Below, piece after piece: positions 29,701-36,918 of a stretch of 37,208 nt of DNA. The notes beneath the pieces are model-generated. The model did not search any database. It was not told the origin of the DNA and saw only the letters and a program-made list of their open reading frames with translations. Each line of letters opens with the position of its first letter. Position 1 is the stretch's first letter. This DNA is from Propionibacteriaceae bacterium (GTDB taxonomy: Bacteria; Actinomycetota; Actinomycetes; Propionibacteriales; Propionibacteriaceae). Where the stretch lies: assembly GCA_031285845.1 (NCBI GenBank), contig JAITVK010000025.1, positions 1-37,208 of the forward strand, given 5' to 3'. A program made the translations under genes and the position numbers.

Positions 29701-31256
29701 GCACCAGGCTCCCCAGCGGAGATGACGCCATCGGCGTTCACGTCGTTGTAAACCGTGCCACCGACGACGGTCAGCATCTGAGCTGAAGCGTTGTCACGGT
29801 AGATGCGGCCGAGAAGAGTGGACATGTCATAGTTGGCGCCGTGGAGGCTGTCAGAGGCCGGTTGGTTCGCTGTCGAAGCCGAGATCGCGATGTCACCAGA
29901 CAACGGATCCAGACGCAGCATACGCGAAGCGGTGGTCGACACCGAAGCCCCGGCGGCAGCCGGGTACGTGGCGGATGTGACGTCGATATAGCCACCCGCC
30001 AGGAATTTGCCGTTATGGATGCCGGTGCCCACACTCCAGATAGCCGACTGAGGATCATAAATCGTCGGATCAGACTTGGTGAGCTTGGTCACCACGTTGT
30101 AGACCCAGGGCGCAGCGCTTGAGCCGTTCAGGAACATTCCATCAGGACCGCGCGCTGGCGCGATCCTGACGATGGCGGCCGCGCCGTTATCCGTGGTGAG
30201 AATCGGTTTCGCTGAGTAGATGTAGATGTTGCCTTGCGCGTCCAACGCGAAGTCGGCCGCCGTCTCCACACTGACGCCGTCACCGAAGTCAGGGGTTGGC
30301 GTGCCGTAGGTGCACCCGGACTCGTATCCAGTGACACAGGTCGTCCCATTCGTGATCGCGAACAGGCGCACCCGCTCAAGGGAGAAACCAGCGCCGCGCG
30401 TGTCCGCCGGCTGGACCGGGCCAGACGAGGAGAACTTGCCCGTGACCGGGTCCCAGATCGTGAACTGGACCACGTGAGTGGAGTTCGGCGCGGTGGAACT
30501 GGCCGGCTGATTGTCCAAGCTGGAGTAATCCGACTGGATGTAGATCAAGCCGGTCAGCTGATCACCCTCGCCGCCAGTGGCGTAACCGTAGCCAGTCGGA
30601 GCCGGCGGGTAGGTCGGAGCCATCGACGGAGCCGGCATACAACCGACCTGGATCTTCGAGTCGCCGTTCGTGACGCGCACCACCGAGATCCATTCGTTGG
30701 CCGGACGACCGGTGACCGCGTTGCAGTCGAGGATCGAAGTGTTCACCAGATCGGCGCCGTCGTGAGACCAGAAGTACATCGACAGTTCGTTCCCCGAGTC
30801 GACTCCCCCGATCGGCGCGATCGCCTGGGTCGAGAACTGTCTGAAATCTATGAACGCTGCCGGTCCAGGAGCCGTACGGCGGAATTGCATCACCGGACGG
30901 GTCTGGAACTGGGTCGCGTCGGCGTTGAAGTCGTAGGACTCACCGAGCATCGTCACCGTGTTGCCGACAGCCGCGCCGGGCTCGCCGGTCGACCAGTCGG
31001 ACGTCCAATACACAGAATCCTTGTTCAGCGACTGGAGCCAATCGGCCTCCAGGCCGGGGACAGTGGTCCATCCCGGATTCCAGCCGGTCGACGCCAACCC
31101 CGGCGTCGCGGCTTCAGCTTGGGGAGCCTGCAGGCTCTGTCCCAAGAAGATTCCCCCAATTGTCAAAGCGAAGGCGGACAACGAAGCGACTGGCTTCATC
31201 CATTTGCGCCTGGCTCTGAGATTTGTGTCATGAAAAACGCCTGAACTACTAGGCAT
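20754..31256 (-). CDS. Giant sortase-anchored surface protein with SdrB-like, GEVEDY and invasin/Ig modules
   Basis: About 3,500 aa. The start is taken at the ATG at 31256 (GGGGG 5 nt upstream); a GTG at 31268 and an ATG at 31199 are alternatives. The N-terminus is a signal peptide (basic RARRKWMK, hydrophobic ASLSAFALTIGGIFLG, cleavage near AEAA). Residues ~50-490 form a unique domain. An SdrB-like domain is near 500 (GTVYNDVNADGVISAGEPG), and a GEIEDYTF motif near 830 marks the end of a GEVEDY-type domain. Residues ~950-3020 hold about 18 Ig/invasin modules of ~115 aa, many with a CxTxADGxC cysteine pair. Four Big_6-like Ig repeats (~3025-3370) and one IPT-like segment follow. The C-terminus (IANSGALNLRALVAGLMVATLGVW then RRKGSGARS) is a sorting-type tail with an LAxTG-like variant. 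Likely an adhesin or stalk. No sortase is in the window. Confidence 0.88.
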   Translation of the reverse strand: MPSSSGVFHDTNLRARRKWMKPVASLSAFALTIGGIFLGQSLQAPQAEAATPGLASTGWNPGWTTVPGLEADWLQSLNKDSVYWTSDWSTGEPGAAVGNTVTMLGESYDFNADATQFQTRPVMQFRRTAPGPAAFIDFRQFSTQAIAPIGGVDSGNELSMYFWSHDGADLVNTSILDCNAVTGRPANEWISVVRVTNGDSKIQVGCMPAPSMAPTYPPAPTGYGYATGGEGDQLTGLIYIQSDYSSLDNQPASSTAPNSTHVVQFTIWDPVTGKFSSSGPVQPADTRGAGFSLERVRLFAITNGTTCVTGYESGCTYGTPTPDFGDGVSVETAADFALDAQGNIYIYSAKPILTTDNGAAAIVRIAPARGPDGMFLNGSSAAPWVYNVVTKLTKSDPTIYDPQSAIWSVGTGIHNGKFLAGGYIDVTSATYPAAAGASVSTTASRMLRLDPLSGDIAISASTANQPASDSLHGANYDMSTLLGRIYRDNASAQMLTVVGGTVYNDVNADGVISAGEPGAAGVRIAVYDEADELVGTQVTAQDGSYRLIVSGNGKYSVRLTQPQINGANAVQTWGGVEGTLNDVTIHCVDGDITSGSGACAGAKASPYVDPAIGAINEHSDPATWPVYASVQMNGDSELAIVNFGITTRASYGDAGAGPASLAEGAPIHLQGQPATLWMGDTLGTYDGPATDNAAHNATDDGVFIAAYGGDIPLQGDALAATGQYQLAANLSGASASAATVTGWTPGIGATSWTASNSAVKWAPTTTAGTSGARATGTLQLQTTGAVSGTPTVQLRTQGSLVATMLPTNATNEYQAAPGSSTGNWSTPGEIEDYTFTAGDAVYRPAATTSGGSVTVTVDGQTLNANPAPAVAYGVGKAVSANQAKTVTATVPNASWSVGAITVKDTKTGDDLTSARGGQLSADGMGLTFTPQMGDDLTIEVRYDRAVDETKSTLVVDTPQSAGTNMNATVTIVDAEGTPLAGRTVSFSKVSDQINFVGGVSTCTTDADGVCSIQITSTVAAKYPKELSASVTKNGSAVQVSGSPADVEFTANDGDPAHSTLTVAPAGPLTVDDEANRTYTATTEVRDSNDNLSPNQTVTYTVEQVNPDGSVKAIDPARTFVEPDLTCTTSAEGTCSITIESIEAGDFVIHAQIPNDQGALTDVQQSPKTVTFKPGKGDPNPPKDSCGDKTPTNLRATSPVAVGGNSTATAYITDKYCNAVGAGTTVSFTVDMSGKFNNGPAGVSASGQSASVVTDADSNAIVYVTDDTAETVNVSAALGSTNIADGSPAEVVFTPGTVSVKDSSFEVSPVADPNKSDTWVKVGAPDGDQFYTGTLTLRDEKKNPLPGQDLTKIAMEASSQYVDVTDVVDNGDGTYTVKFTSKVALSDATASAAWDGQQVGSDKPIPFAAGVVSFTCEDATNSGRVCSNLSVAPASLPIGEKAVATAYLADEYANPVTTATPVTFGLTSPSGDAVMSSTDQPLAVTVPVNTGAGGKAIVEITDMTAEVVEVSARIDLGALPGSPKSVEFTATGFSWENSLFQVTPTITDLTDQTNWIVADGQTSYTGTLTAKDTGGNLLKNLDLADIAFAASSADVTVSSPVINHNDGTYTVTYSSTKASATPTASVAYQGRQVGENLPIPFKGGALCLDPQDPDAATYAVSVTGDPAATQALADGKASWTGTVNATDCFGNVLTNLKPADFHFTAADGVTTSPDVVSDGQGKYSVTYTSTTPGTYATNVTYQDIATKIKPGDLEITFNNPGPCFGSDCPTPSGVKVIKDGAVANGTDPDVLEATAFDDQNKPLEGIEFVITTEDSDLNLGTATIVTGADGKGILNVTSTVATEHVANATYNGQVVAESPLKLHYVAGPVDPDKTHLTVDPARQVAGSPVDVTVSVRDAFDNPVTGLTRGDFVLSGDAASAIPDLADADFAQTAPTGGDYVFKTTSKFAGSFTLHAVVTDVQIKDAPTVVFTAGEVCVSKCDPEDNPDTDEDESQTHRTSIVMTKNDQPADGQSKDEAQGSAYDHYGNAVEGAVFTVTDASTGDLAGRLTPQTVTTDGTNADGKVAMGWSSAKAGTFTANAKVRSGEMTEDVEVPIATKDGLNAIRFSVGDISAERSELTIEPKEDQVVGSSFTATAKIVDATGNPLEKVTVSFYTSEPEVALVDDDTCQTGADGTCSIHVSSKLVGDYDVHATVPIKGVATDLGGNGVAAKASPQTVTFVPDKVCTENCTPIDDPRTPEDESKSNLTKVTVDPNDAQDNGVDKDVLNVFAYDRYGNGVPDAKAIVNAPADVTMPVTTATTNQDGLVNFNATSTKAGSYMADVTVDGLTPKYSPAELRFTHGPVGEVTLALNPASGQEVGENYEVTATVKDATGNLLPDATVSFTLPDDVTMVGAVDGAEATCQTNASGVCVITITSEKVGEYPIDGRVGGAVSDPVTAEFLVGPVDGAMSTVEVTRNGARFDGEDQDIATVTARDRFGNPVPGATVTSTGVEGKADALMIQSDVAATGADGKTTIWYTSTTAGEKLADVRINQTVTPTGSPAKLLFGNVGDPAHSQWTITPTTPLVVGTTNASAFTLTATIRDTQDKPVYGAVVSFGVDKDTTAWGATDQSCVTDASGVCSVTVTSTAAGTFAFTATLSNGPIGEAKGAIWTPDVVCGPCSLAEVVTDNEMADGVAHDVVKVTARDKYDNAVPGQNVVTTPGDDTLVAQTGVRPTDDNGETTIWYSSKKAGEHTATIAIGAASVTPEGSPVKLHFRAGPVDPGQSSLAVDATTKTIDQPVTATLTARDANGNLVPDVTASFTLDKETGTYLVDSATFLGDSAETATVAATGTASCVTGADGTCSVQFTDPEAESVDVHGLVKTADDATVEVSDSPQTVAFTAGCVPRIDEDCQETPNPPVPNDRRTQVEVTVDDQLSDGEQADVAQARVFDYQGNPTTRVITTDSTDAALEIGAIKPVSEGVSDIEYRTATGADETFTAKVYAAGQEIVFIPQPGSDLNNADAVARLSSPVDLHFKSVTAPDTTPDAPVITGPKDGSLTNNRPVPVTGTGESGNDITVVDKDGKEVCTTTVKPDGTWTCEASLEDGEHTLTATQTDPDGDESEPSAPVKVTVDTTAPDAPIIDNANDSEISGSVPGDLDEGTTVTVTYPTKDGNKQVTVPVGPDGRWTVKPTPDDAIDGEIIAVATDPAKNVSKPTTGDLDVTAPEPPTIDVANRDEIGGKAEPGSTVKVTLPDGTQLCEVKADKDGNWSCLTPDTVTKDTKIIATATDDAGNTSGPTEGWLDVTAPESPIANPSNGSEIGGSAEPGSQVKITDETGKTIPGCENVTADTNGRFTCTPTTPVEPGTKVEVVAVDKAGNASKPTTVVIVGLAIDVKPANPKRGDTQVVTGTNFNPGERVCLTLDSAVFDPGCRNADATGKVTFTYTVPENFELGEHTATLTGEKSGSVSMKFTVVETVKVQTGGEIANSGALNLRALVAGLMVATLGVWVGATRRKGSGARS

Positions 31257-31593
31257 CAATACCCCCACATAACTCGTTCACTAGTTTCACGACATCCGGT
31301 TCACTAGGCCGTCATCGTGAAACCGCGGTAGTGTCACCGCGTCACGGCTTATCCTGTCATGCCTGAGCGCACAGTGCAATAGCAACGACACTAGTTTGAC
31401 ATGCCCGTTAAAGCACTGAGAAATGCCTCAAATCTAGGGGGGACGTAGTCGAGTGCGCATGACAATCAGCAATCTATATGCTCATCCGAGCCGAGCTCAT
31501 GCACCAATGTGCATGAGCCAATGATTATGGTGCACATACGACAGGAGAAACGCATGATGCCGGATTCCGGAGGAAATAGACGAAGACGCATGG
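31257..31593. promoter_or_regulatory. Intergenic region upstream of the giant gene with repeated CACTAGTTT motifs and a 10-bp hairpin
   Basis: No gene is seen. CACTAGTTT(C/G)AC occurs at 31279-31290 and 31389-31400, and a related TTCACTAGG at 31300-31308. CGCGGT/ACCGCG forms a small hairpin near 31330-31350. GCTCATGCAC (31495-31504) and GTGCATGAGC (31509-31518) form a perfect 10-bp inverted repeat around a 4-nt loop. These may be operators for the giant gene; no clean -35/-10 pair was found. Confidence 0.4.
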
Positions 31594-31643
31594 CAATGGT
31601 CCTCGCGGCGCACGCCAGAGGACGTGCGCCGCGAGGACCATTG
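31594..31643 (-). terminator. Strong terminator hairpin after araA
   Basis: A perfect 21-bp stem (31594-31614 with 31623-31643) around an 8-nt loop, starting 11 nt after the araA stop. No T-run follows, as is common for actinobacterial terminators. It is symmetrical and could act on both strands. Confidence 0.8.
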
Positions 31644-31654
31644 AAACGACGTGG

Positions 31655-33148
31655 TCAGATGCCGCGAGCCAAGCGATAGTAGGCCGCGTTCCACCGCAAC
31701 CGATCTTCGAAACCGTCGCGAGTCGTCGTGGCGTCGATGAGCGCGAACTCGGTCGCGACCATCCGGGCGAACTCGCGCCAATGCTGCGGACGAAGCGCGG
31801 TCGACATCACGGTGTGATGGGCCGCTCCAGCCGCCAGCCAGCAGGCCGCTGACGTGTACAGATCAGGAGCGGGTCGCCACACCGCTGAACCAACTGGAAG
31901 CTTCGGCATCGGTTCGTCAGGCGCGACCAACTGGACCGTGTTCGCGGTCAGACGGAAACGATCGCGCATGTCCGACAAGGCCGCCACAATCCCGGCCCCT
32001 GGGTCAGCAGTGAAGACGAAACGAACCGGATCCTCACGATCACCGATGCCCAACGGGTGGATCTCCACCGACGGAGTGGCGGTCGTCAACGATGGGCAGA
32101 CCTCCAACATGTGAGCGCCCAGAATCTTTTCCGCGCCCGGGCTCAGATGGTAGGTGTAGTCCTCCATCAGCGAGGCTCCGCCGGGCAGCCCAGCTCCCAT
32201 CACTTTGGCCACTCGCACCAACGCCGCCGTCTTCCAGTCGCCCTCGGCCCCAAAGCCGTACCCGTCCATCGTCAAGCGTTGGACCGACATCCCCGGCAAC
32301 TGTCTCAGTCCGCCCAAATCCTCGAAATTCGTGGTGAACGCCATGGCGTCGTGAGCCTGAAGGAACCCACGCAGCGCGATCTCCAACTGGGCTGAATACA
32401 CCAGCGCTGAATGTCGCTCACCGCCACGTCGCAGCTCTGGCGCCACCCGATACAACTCCTCGTACTGCTGCGCCAACTGCTCAGCCTGCGCTGGGTCGAC
32501 CCCAGCGACCGCGTCGACCAGATCATTGACAGCGTAGGTGTTGACACTGATGCCGAAGACATGCTCCGCCTCAGTCTTGTCACCCTCTGTGACGGCCACG
32601 TTGCGCATGTTGTCGCCGAACCGCACCAGATTCATCGATCGAGCGGCTCGTACGCCCGCAGCGGCACGCATCCACACGTCGATCTGATCGGTGACCTGGG
32701 GATTCGAGACATGTCCAACCACGGTCGTCCGAGCGATCCCGAGCCTCGACTCGATGTAGCCGAATTCACGGTCACCATGGGCCGCCTGATTCAGATTCAT
32801 GAAATCCATGTCGATGGTCGACCACGGCAACTCGACGTTGGCCTGCGTGTGCAGATGCAACAATGGCTTGGCCAAGGCGTCCAAGCCGGCGATCCACATC
32901 TTCGCCGGAGAGAAGGTGTGCATCCACGCGATGACACCGATGCAATCGTCGTCGCTGTTCGCCTCCAGCATGGCACGACGAATGGCATCCTTGCTCGTCA
33001 ACACCGGCTTCCAAACGACCTCGACAGCCAGCGAGGCCTCATTGAGACGATCGACGACTTGGCGGGAATTGTCAGCCACTTGAGCGAGGGTCTGCTCGCC
33101 GTACAAATGCTGTGAGCCGGTGAGAAACCACACCGTGGACTTGAACAT
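31655..33148 (-). CDS. araA: L-arabinose isomerase
   Basis: Converts L-arabinose to L-ribulose in the cytoplasm; requires Mn2+ or a similar metal. The 497-aa length matches the ~500-aa family. The opening [15 protein letters not shown] is diagnostic. Metal-ligand positions are visible: Glu in GFGAEGDWK, Glu in [10 protein letters not shown], His in [10 protein letters not shown] and His in [10 protein letters not shown]. Also seen are [12 protein letters not shown] and [22 protein letters not shown] site precedes the ATG at 33148. It is the last gene of the arabinose set, followed by a strong hairpin. Confidence 0.97.
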   Translation of the reverse strand: MFKSTVWFLTGSQHLYGEQTLAQVADNSRQVVDRLNEASLAVEVVWKPVLTSKDAIRRAMLEANSDDDCIGVIAWMHTFSPAKMWIAGLDALAKPLLHLHTQANVELPWSTIDMDFMNLNQAAHGDREFGYIESRLGIARTTVVGHVSNPQVTDQIDVWMRAAAGVRAARSMNLVRFGDNMRNVAVTEGDKTEAEHVFGISVNTYAVNDLVDAVAGVDPAQAEQLAQQYEELYRVAPELRRGGERHSALVYSAQLEIALRGFLQAHDAMAFTTNFEDLGGLRQLPGMSVQRLTMDGYGFGAEGDWKTAALVRVAKVMGAGLPGGASLMEDYTYHLSPGAEKILGAHMLEVCPSLTTATPSVEIHPLGIGDREDPVRFVFTADPGAGIVAALSDMRDRFRLTANTVQLVAPDEPMPKLPVGSAVWRPAPDLYTSAACWLAAGAAHHTVMSTALRPQHWREFARMVATEFALIDATTTRDGFEDRLRWNAAYYRLARGI

Positions 33149-33168
33149 GAGGAACCTTTCTACGATGA

Positions 33169-33198
33169 CGTGACCGTGGCGGATCTGCCACGATCACG
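33169..33198 (-). repeat. Intercistronic hairpin between araD and araA
   Basis: CGTGACCGTGGC (33169-33180) pairs with GCCACGATCACG (33187-33198), 11 of 12 positions, around a 6-nt loop, within the 73-nt araD-araA gap. It ends about 20 nt before the araA start. It may be an mRNA processing or stability element that sets the relative output of the two genes. Confidence 0.5.
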
Positions 33199-33221
33199 GT
33201 TGACCCAGTGGGCCGATGGCT

Positions 33222-33914
33222 TCATGAAGCGACCGGAGCCGACGACGCCTGCCCGTAGGCGTGGGTGTAGCGATCATACAAACGGTCGACGTCGTCTTGC
33301 GGGATCGCGACCGGCAGCCCCAACTGACGGGCGACATGGACGGTTTTGGCGACCTCCTCGCACATGGCCGCTGCTTTGACGGCGGCTCGGGCGTCCTTGC
33401 CGATCGTGAAGACCCCGTGGTTGGCCATGAGCACCGCCGGCGAACGTGAACCGGACAGAGTCTCGACGATGCCGCGACCGATCGAGTCGTCACCGATCAA
33501 CGCGAACGGCCCCACCGGGATCGGCCCGCCGAACTCATCGGCCATCATGGTCAACACGCACGGGATCGGCTCTCGGCGAGCCGCCCAAGCCGTGGCGTAG
33601 GTCGAATGAGTGTGCACCACCCCTCCAACCTCAGGCATATGGCGATAGACATAGGCGTGGGCGAACGTGTCAGAACTGGGAGCACGATCGCCTTGAACCA
33701 GACGCCCATCCAGATCCGTCACCACCATGGCGCTCGCGGTCAGCTCGTCGTACGACACTCCGGATGGCTTGATCACCAGCAGGTCGGCCCCGGGCACCCT
33801 GGCCGACACGTTTCCCGCCGTCCACACGACCAGACCCCAACGCGGCAGTTCAGCATGCAAAGCCGCGACCTGCGCGCGCATCGTCTCAATCGCCTCACCA
33901 ACCTGTGCTTTCAT
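33222..33914 (-). CDS. araD: L-ribulose-5-phosphate 4-epimerase
   Basis: Class II aldolase-fold epimerase linking L-ribulose-5-phosphate to D-xylulose-5-phosphate. The 230-aa protein has TAGNVSARV (phosphate-binding region), IKPSGVSYDEL, APSSDTFAHAYVY, the zinc-binding VVHTHSTYATAWA (HxH) and LMANHGVFTIG (third His). The ATG at 33914 is preceded by AAGGAG at 6 nt and gives a normal family length; a start 63 nt further upstream at 33977 has no such support. Transcribed between araB and araA. Confidence 0.94.
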   Translation of the reverse strand: MKAQVGEAIETMRAQVAALHAELPRWGLVVWTAGNVSARVPGADLLVIKPSGVSYDELTASAMVVTDLDGRLVQGDRAPSSDTFAHAYVYRHMPEVGGVVHTHSTYATAWAARREPIPCVLTMMADEFGGPIPVGPFALIGDDSIGRGIVETLSGSRSPAVLMANHGVFTIGKDARAAVKAAAMCEEVAKTVHVARQLGLPVAIPQDDVDRLYDRYTHAYGQASSAPVAS

Positions 33915-33920
33915 CGAATT

Positions 33921-33926
33921 CTCCTT
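33921..33926 (-). promoter_or_regulatory. Ribosome binding site deciding the araD start
   Basis: AAGGAG on the minus strand, 6 nt upstream of the ATG at 33914. Confidence 0.7.
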
Positions 33927-34016
33927 CATAGTCAAGGGAGGTTGGTCTCCTCCATCGTTCGAGCTGATGGTCTTCATCGTACGACCAAGGCCTCGCGCGG
34001 CGACCCAGCGAGCGAC

Positions 34017-35576
34017 CTACATCGCCGCCACCGCCGCCCGTTCGATCCCCAACCCGGCTTCGAACCGGTCGAGGAAGACTTGAAAACCCTGTACGTCCCT
34101 GGGATCGGCAGGCACAGCCACCACCGGCGCTTGGGCGAACACCTCAACGTCCAGGTAGTGGCTCAGCCTCGACGGCTCTGCCCGAGCGGCGAAATCCGCC
34201 AACACTGCCATCCCCCAGGCCCCACCCTCAGATGCGGTCTCGCCGACACCGACAGCCGTGTCGAGCGCGGCCGCGAGCGCCTTCTGCGCCACGCCTTTGG
34301 TCGCGAAGATCCCGCCATGGGCGAACATCGAGTCCACCTCGACCTTCTCTTCACGCAAGATCCTCATCCCCAAAGCCAGCGTGCCGAAGGCGGACATCAG
34401 CAACGTGCGCCACAAGGCAGTCAGGTCAGCCGTCGAGTCGGGGGCACGAACCACCAGCGGGCGGCCCTGCTCCAAGCCGGTGATCGGTTCTCCGGCCAGG
34501 TAGTTGTAGGCCAGCCAGCCCCCGCCATCTTTCGGCCCTTCCGACGCGGCGGCGAACAGTGCGGCGTAAATGGCGTCATTGTCGAGGTCGACTCCGATCT
34601 GGCGAGCGAATTGGGCGAACAGGGTCGCCCAGGCCTCGATCTCGGAGGCGCCGTTGTTACAGTGGACCATCGCCACCGCATCCCCGGCCGGGGTGGTCAC
34701 CAGGTCGATCTCAGGATGACGCCGGGCCAGTGGACGCTCCAACACCACCATCGCGAAGATCGAGGTGCCCACGCTGACATTGCCAGTCCTGGGGGCGACC
34801 GAGTTCGTCGCCACCATGCCCGTCCCAGCGTCGCCTTCAGGCGGAGCCATCAGCGCGCCAGTGGCCAAGACGCCACTGGGATCCAGCAGCGCCGCCCCTT
34901 CGGCGGTCAAAGTTCCGCCGGACTGACCAGCGACCAGGACGGTCGGCAAAATGTCCTCCAGCCGCCACGACAGGCCGCGCTGTTGGATCATCGCCTGAAC
35001 GGTCGCCAGTCGTGCTTGATCCCAGTCGCGGGTCTGCGAGTCGATCGGGAACATCCCCGACGCGTCGCCGATCCCCAGCACCTTGCGTCCAGTCAAACGC
35101 CAGTGGACGTACCCAGCCAAGGTCGTCAGGTACGCCACCTCACCCACATGAGGTTCCTCGTCGAGAATGGCTTGCCACAGGTGTGCGATCGACCAGCGTT
35201 GCGGGATGGCGAAATCCAACGCCTCGCTCAGGGCGTCGGCGGCGACCCCAGTGGTCGTGTCGCGCCAGGTCCGAAAGGGCGTCAGCAACTGGTCATCAGC
35301 TCCGAAAGCCAGATAGCCGTGCATCATGGCTGACACCCCGATGGCTCTCAACTGCGTGATCGGCGCGCCCAAGGCCGCCTGGGCTTTCGCGTTCAGCGCG
35401 GCGTACGCCTGCCGCACCCCGAACCACACCTCATCCAGCGAGTACGTCCAATGACCATCCACCAGGCGATTCGCCCAGGCGTGCGAGCCCGTGGCCACCA
35501 CTGCGCCAGTCTGGTCGATCAGAACGGCTTTGATACGAGTCGAACCGAGTTCGATTCCCACACAACACTGCGTCAT
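34017..35576 (-). CDS. araB: FGGY-family carbohydrate kinase, probable L-ribulokinase
   Basis: A 519-aa sugar kinase of the FGGY family. The N-terminal nucleotide-binding start is CVGIELGSTRIKAVLID; ISVSAMMHGYLAF-like sequence and TPFRTWRDTTTG follow (substrate side), then the hinge GDASGMFPID, NVSVGTSIFAMVVLE, and the C-terminal nucleotide domain with FAHGGIFATKGVAQKALA. The sequence is not of the classical E. coli AraB type and by eye is closer to xylulokinase-like members. The ribulokinase role is inferred from its place directly upstream of araD and araA. It follows the permease gene after a 130-nt gap containing a 10-bp hairpin. Confidence 0.75.
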   Translation of the reverse strand: MTQCCVGIELGSTRIKAVLIDQTGAVVATGSHAWANRLVDGHWTYSLDEVWFGVRQAYAALNAKAQAALGAPITQLRAIGVSAMMHGYLAFGADDQLLTPFRTWRDTTTGVAADALSEALDFAIPQRWSIAHLWQAILDEEPHVGEVAYLTTLAGYVHWRLTGRKVLGIGDASGMFPIDSQTRDWDQARLATVQAMIQQRGLSWRLEDILPTVLVAGQSGGTLTAEGAALLDPSGVLATGALMAPPEGDAGTGMVATNSVAPRTGNVSVGTSIFAMVVLERPLARRHPEIDLVTTPAGDAVAMVHCNNGASEIEAWATLFAQFARQIGVDLDNDAIYAALFAAASEGPKDGGGWLAYNYLAGEPITGLEQGRPLVVRAPDSTADLTALWRTLLMSAFGTLALGMRILREEKVEVDSMFAHGGIFATKGVAQKALAAALDTAVGVGETASEGGAWGMAVLADFAARAEPSRLSHYLDVEVFAQAPVVAVPADPRDVQGFQVFLDRFEAGLGIERAAVAAM

Positions 35577-35651
35577 CTCAAGCTCCTTCGCGGTCAGACA
35601 CCAGCTTGTCGATCATGTTAGCGTTCACACCATGTGGCGTCAACGCCTTTC

Positions 35652-35699
35652 CGCCACGGCGATCGTACGAGCTGATCAGCCGTTCACACCGCCGTGGCG
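35652..35699 (-). terminator. Hairpin after the sugar permease gene
   Basis: CGCCACGGCG (35652-35661) and CGCCGTGGCG (35690-35699) are perfect 10-bp complements around a 28-nt loop, 7 nt after the permease stop. It may attenuate read-through from transport genes into araB-araD-araA, or mark mRNA processing. Confidence 0.45.
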
Positions 35700-35706
35700 A
35701 CCCAGG

Positions 35707-36918
35707 TCACGCGATCGCCGACGAGCGGCGACGGTTCCACAAATCGAAGGCCACGGCGATCGTCAGAATCAGGCCCTTGACCACCGGCTGCACGCCTTGG
35801 GAAACCCCCATCAACTGCATGCCGTTGGAGATGACCGCCATGATCAAACCACCGATCACAGCCCCGGAGATCCGGCCGATGCCACCGGTGGTGGAAGCCC
35901 CGCCGATGAAGCACGCGGCGATGGCGTCCAGTTCGAAACCATTGCCGGCAGCCGGTTGAGCGCCGTTCATCCGCGAGGAGAACACCACGCCGGCCACAGC
36001 GGCGAGGAAGCCCATGTTGACGAAAGTCCAGAACGTCACCCACTTGACCTTGACACCCGACAGTTGGGCGGCGGCCAAGTTCCCACCGATCGCATAGATG
36101 TGGCGACCAAAACCAGTACGCCCCATGATCATCCCGTAGACCATGATGAACACGGCCAACACGATCAGGATGAACGGCAAGCCGCGGCTATGGGCGATCT
36201 GCCAGGCGAAAGCCATCGCCAAGACCGCGATGACGACCAGTTTAGCGATGAACACCGGCAGGGGCGCGACCTGCTGTTGATACCTGATCTGACCACGACG
36301 GGCCCGCCACTGTGAATAGGCGAAGCCGACGACGGCGATTCCGAACACCACCAGTGTGAACACGTCATACCCGTTGCCGCCCAACAACCCATTGATGAAG
36401 CCATTAGCGATGTCGTAATACGTTCCGTTGAATGGAGACAAGGACTTATAGTCGAGGATGAGCTGAGCCAGGCCGCGGAAGATCAACATGCCACCCAAGG
36501 AGACGATGAAGCCTGGGATGCCCACAATCGCCACCCAGAAGCCCTGCCACAGGCCGACCAGGATGCCCACAGCCAGCGCCGCCAGCACTCCGACCCACCA
36601 GGGAGCTCCACCACGCAGCACCACGACGGCCGACACCGCCCCCGACAAGGCGATGACTGAACCGACGGACAGGTCGATCTGGGCCAACACGATGACCATC
36701 AGCATCCCCAGCGCGAGGATCAGCACGTACGCGTACTGCAAGACCAGGTTGGTCAGATTGGCGGGTGACAAGAACATCGGTTGCAGAATGGCGAACACGA
36801 TCACCACAACGACGAAAGCCAGCAGGATGCCATTCTTGCGGGCGGAGTCGAGCAGGTACTTGCCCAACGCGGGCGACGATGATGTCGGCAAGGTGTCCAG
36901 GTCTGATGACATGCTCAT
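35707..36918 (-). CDS. mmsB: Monosaccharide ABC transporter permease (MmsB/GguB-like)
   Basis: A 403-aa inner-membrane permease of the RbsC/XylH/MglC family. After a hydrophilic N-terminus (~28 aa) come alternating hydrophobic segments. Signatures: [42 protein letters not shown] in the first half, [43 protein letters not shown], and [37 protein letters not shown] near the end. Its longer middle section (residues ~150-270) matches the multiple-sugar (xylose/arabinose/galactose) branch. It overlaps the ATPase stop by 4 nt (ATGA). The adjacent ara genes suggest L-arabinose as substrate. Confidence 0.88.
   Translation of the reverse strand: MSMSSDLDTLPTSSSPALGKYLLDSARKNGILLAFVVVVIVFAILQPMFLSPANLTNLVLQYAYVLILALGMLMVIVLAQIDLSVGSVIALSGAVSAVVVLRGGAPWWVGVLAALAVGILVGLWQGFWVAIVGIPGFIVSLGGMLIFRGLAQLILDYKSLSPFNGTYYDIANGFINGLLGGNGYDVFTLVVFGIAVVGFAYSQWRARRGQIRYQQQVAPLPVFIAKLVVIAVLAMAFAWQIAHSRGLPFILIVLAVFIMVYGMIMGRTGFGRHIYAIGGNLAAAQLSGVKVKWVTFWTFVNMGFLAAVAGVVFSSRMNGAQPAAGNGFELDAIAACFIGGASTTGGIGRISGAVIGGLIMAVISNGMQLMGVSQGVQPVVKGLILTIAVAFDLWNRRRSSAIA

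Noticed and set aside
20955-31244. Several long open frames on the plus strand opposite the giant gene (for example 20955-22640, 22686-24266, 26100-28133)
   Set aside because: They are Arg/His/Gly-rich antisense shadows of a GC-rich coding strand and have no recognisable domains. The minus strand carries one continuous, domain-rich protein.
31497-31781. 94-codon minus-strand frame overlapping the araA 3' end
   Set aside because: It runs through the araA coding sequence in another frame and through the terminator hairpin; Arg/His/Ser-rich with no motif or ribosome site.
33606-35333. 575-codon plus-strand frame
   Set aside because: Antisense to araD and araB; Arg/His/Gln-rich and without motifs.
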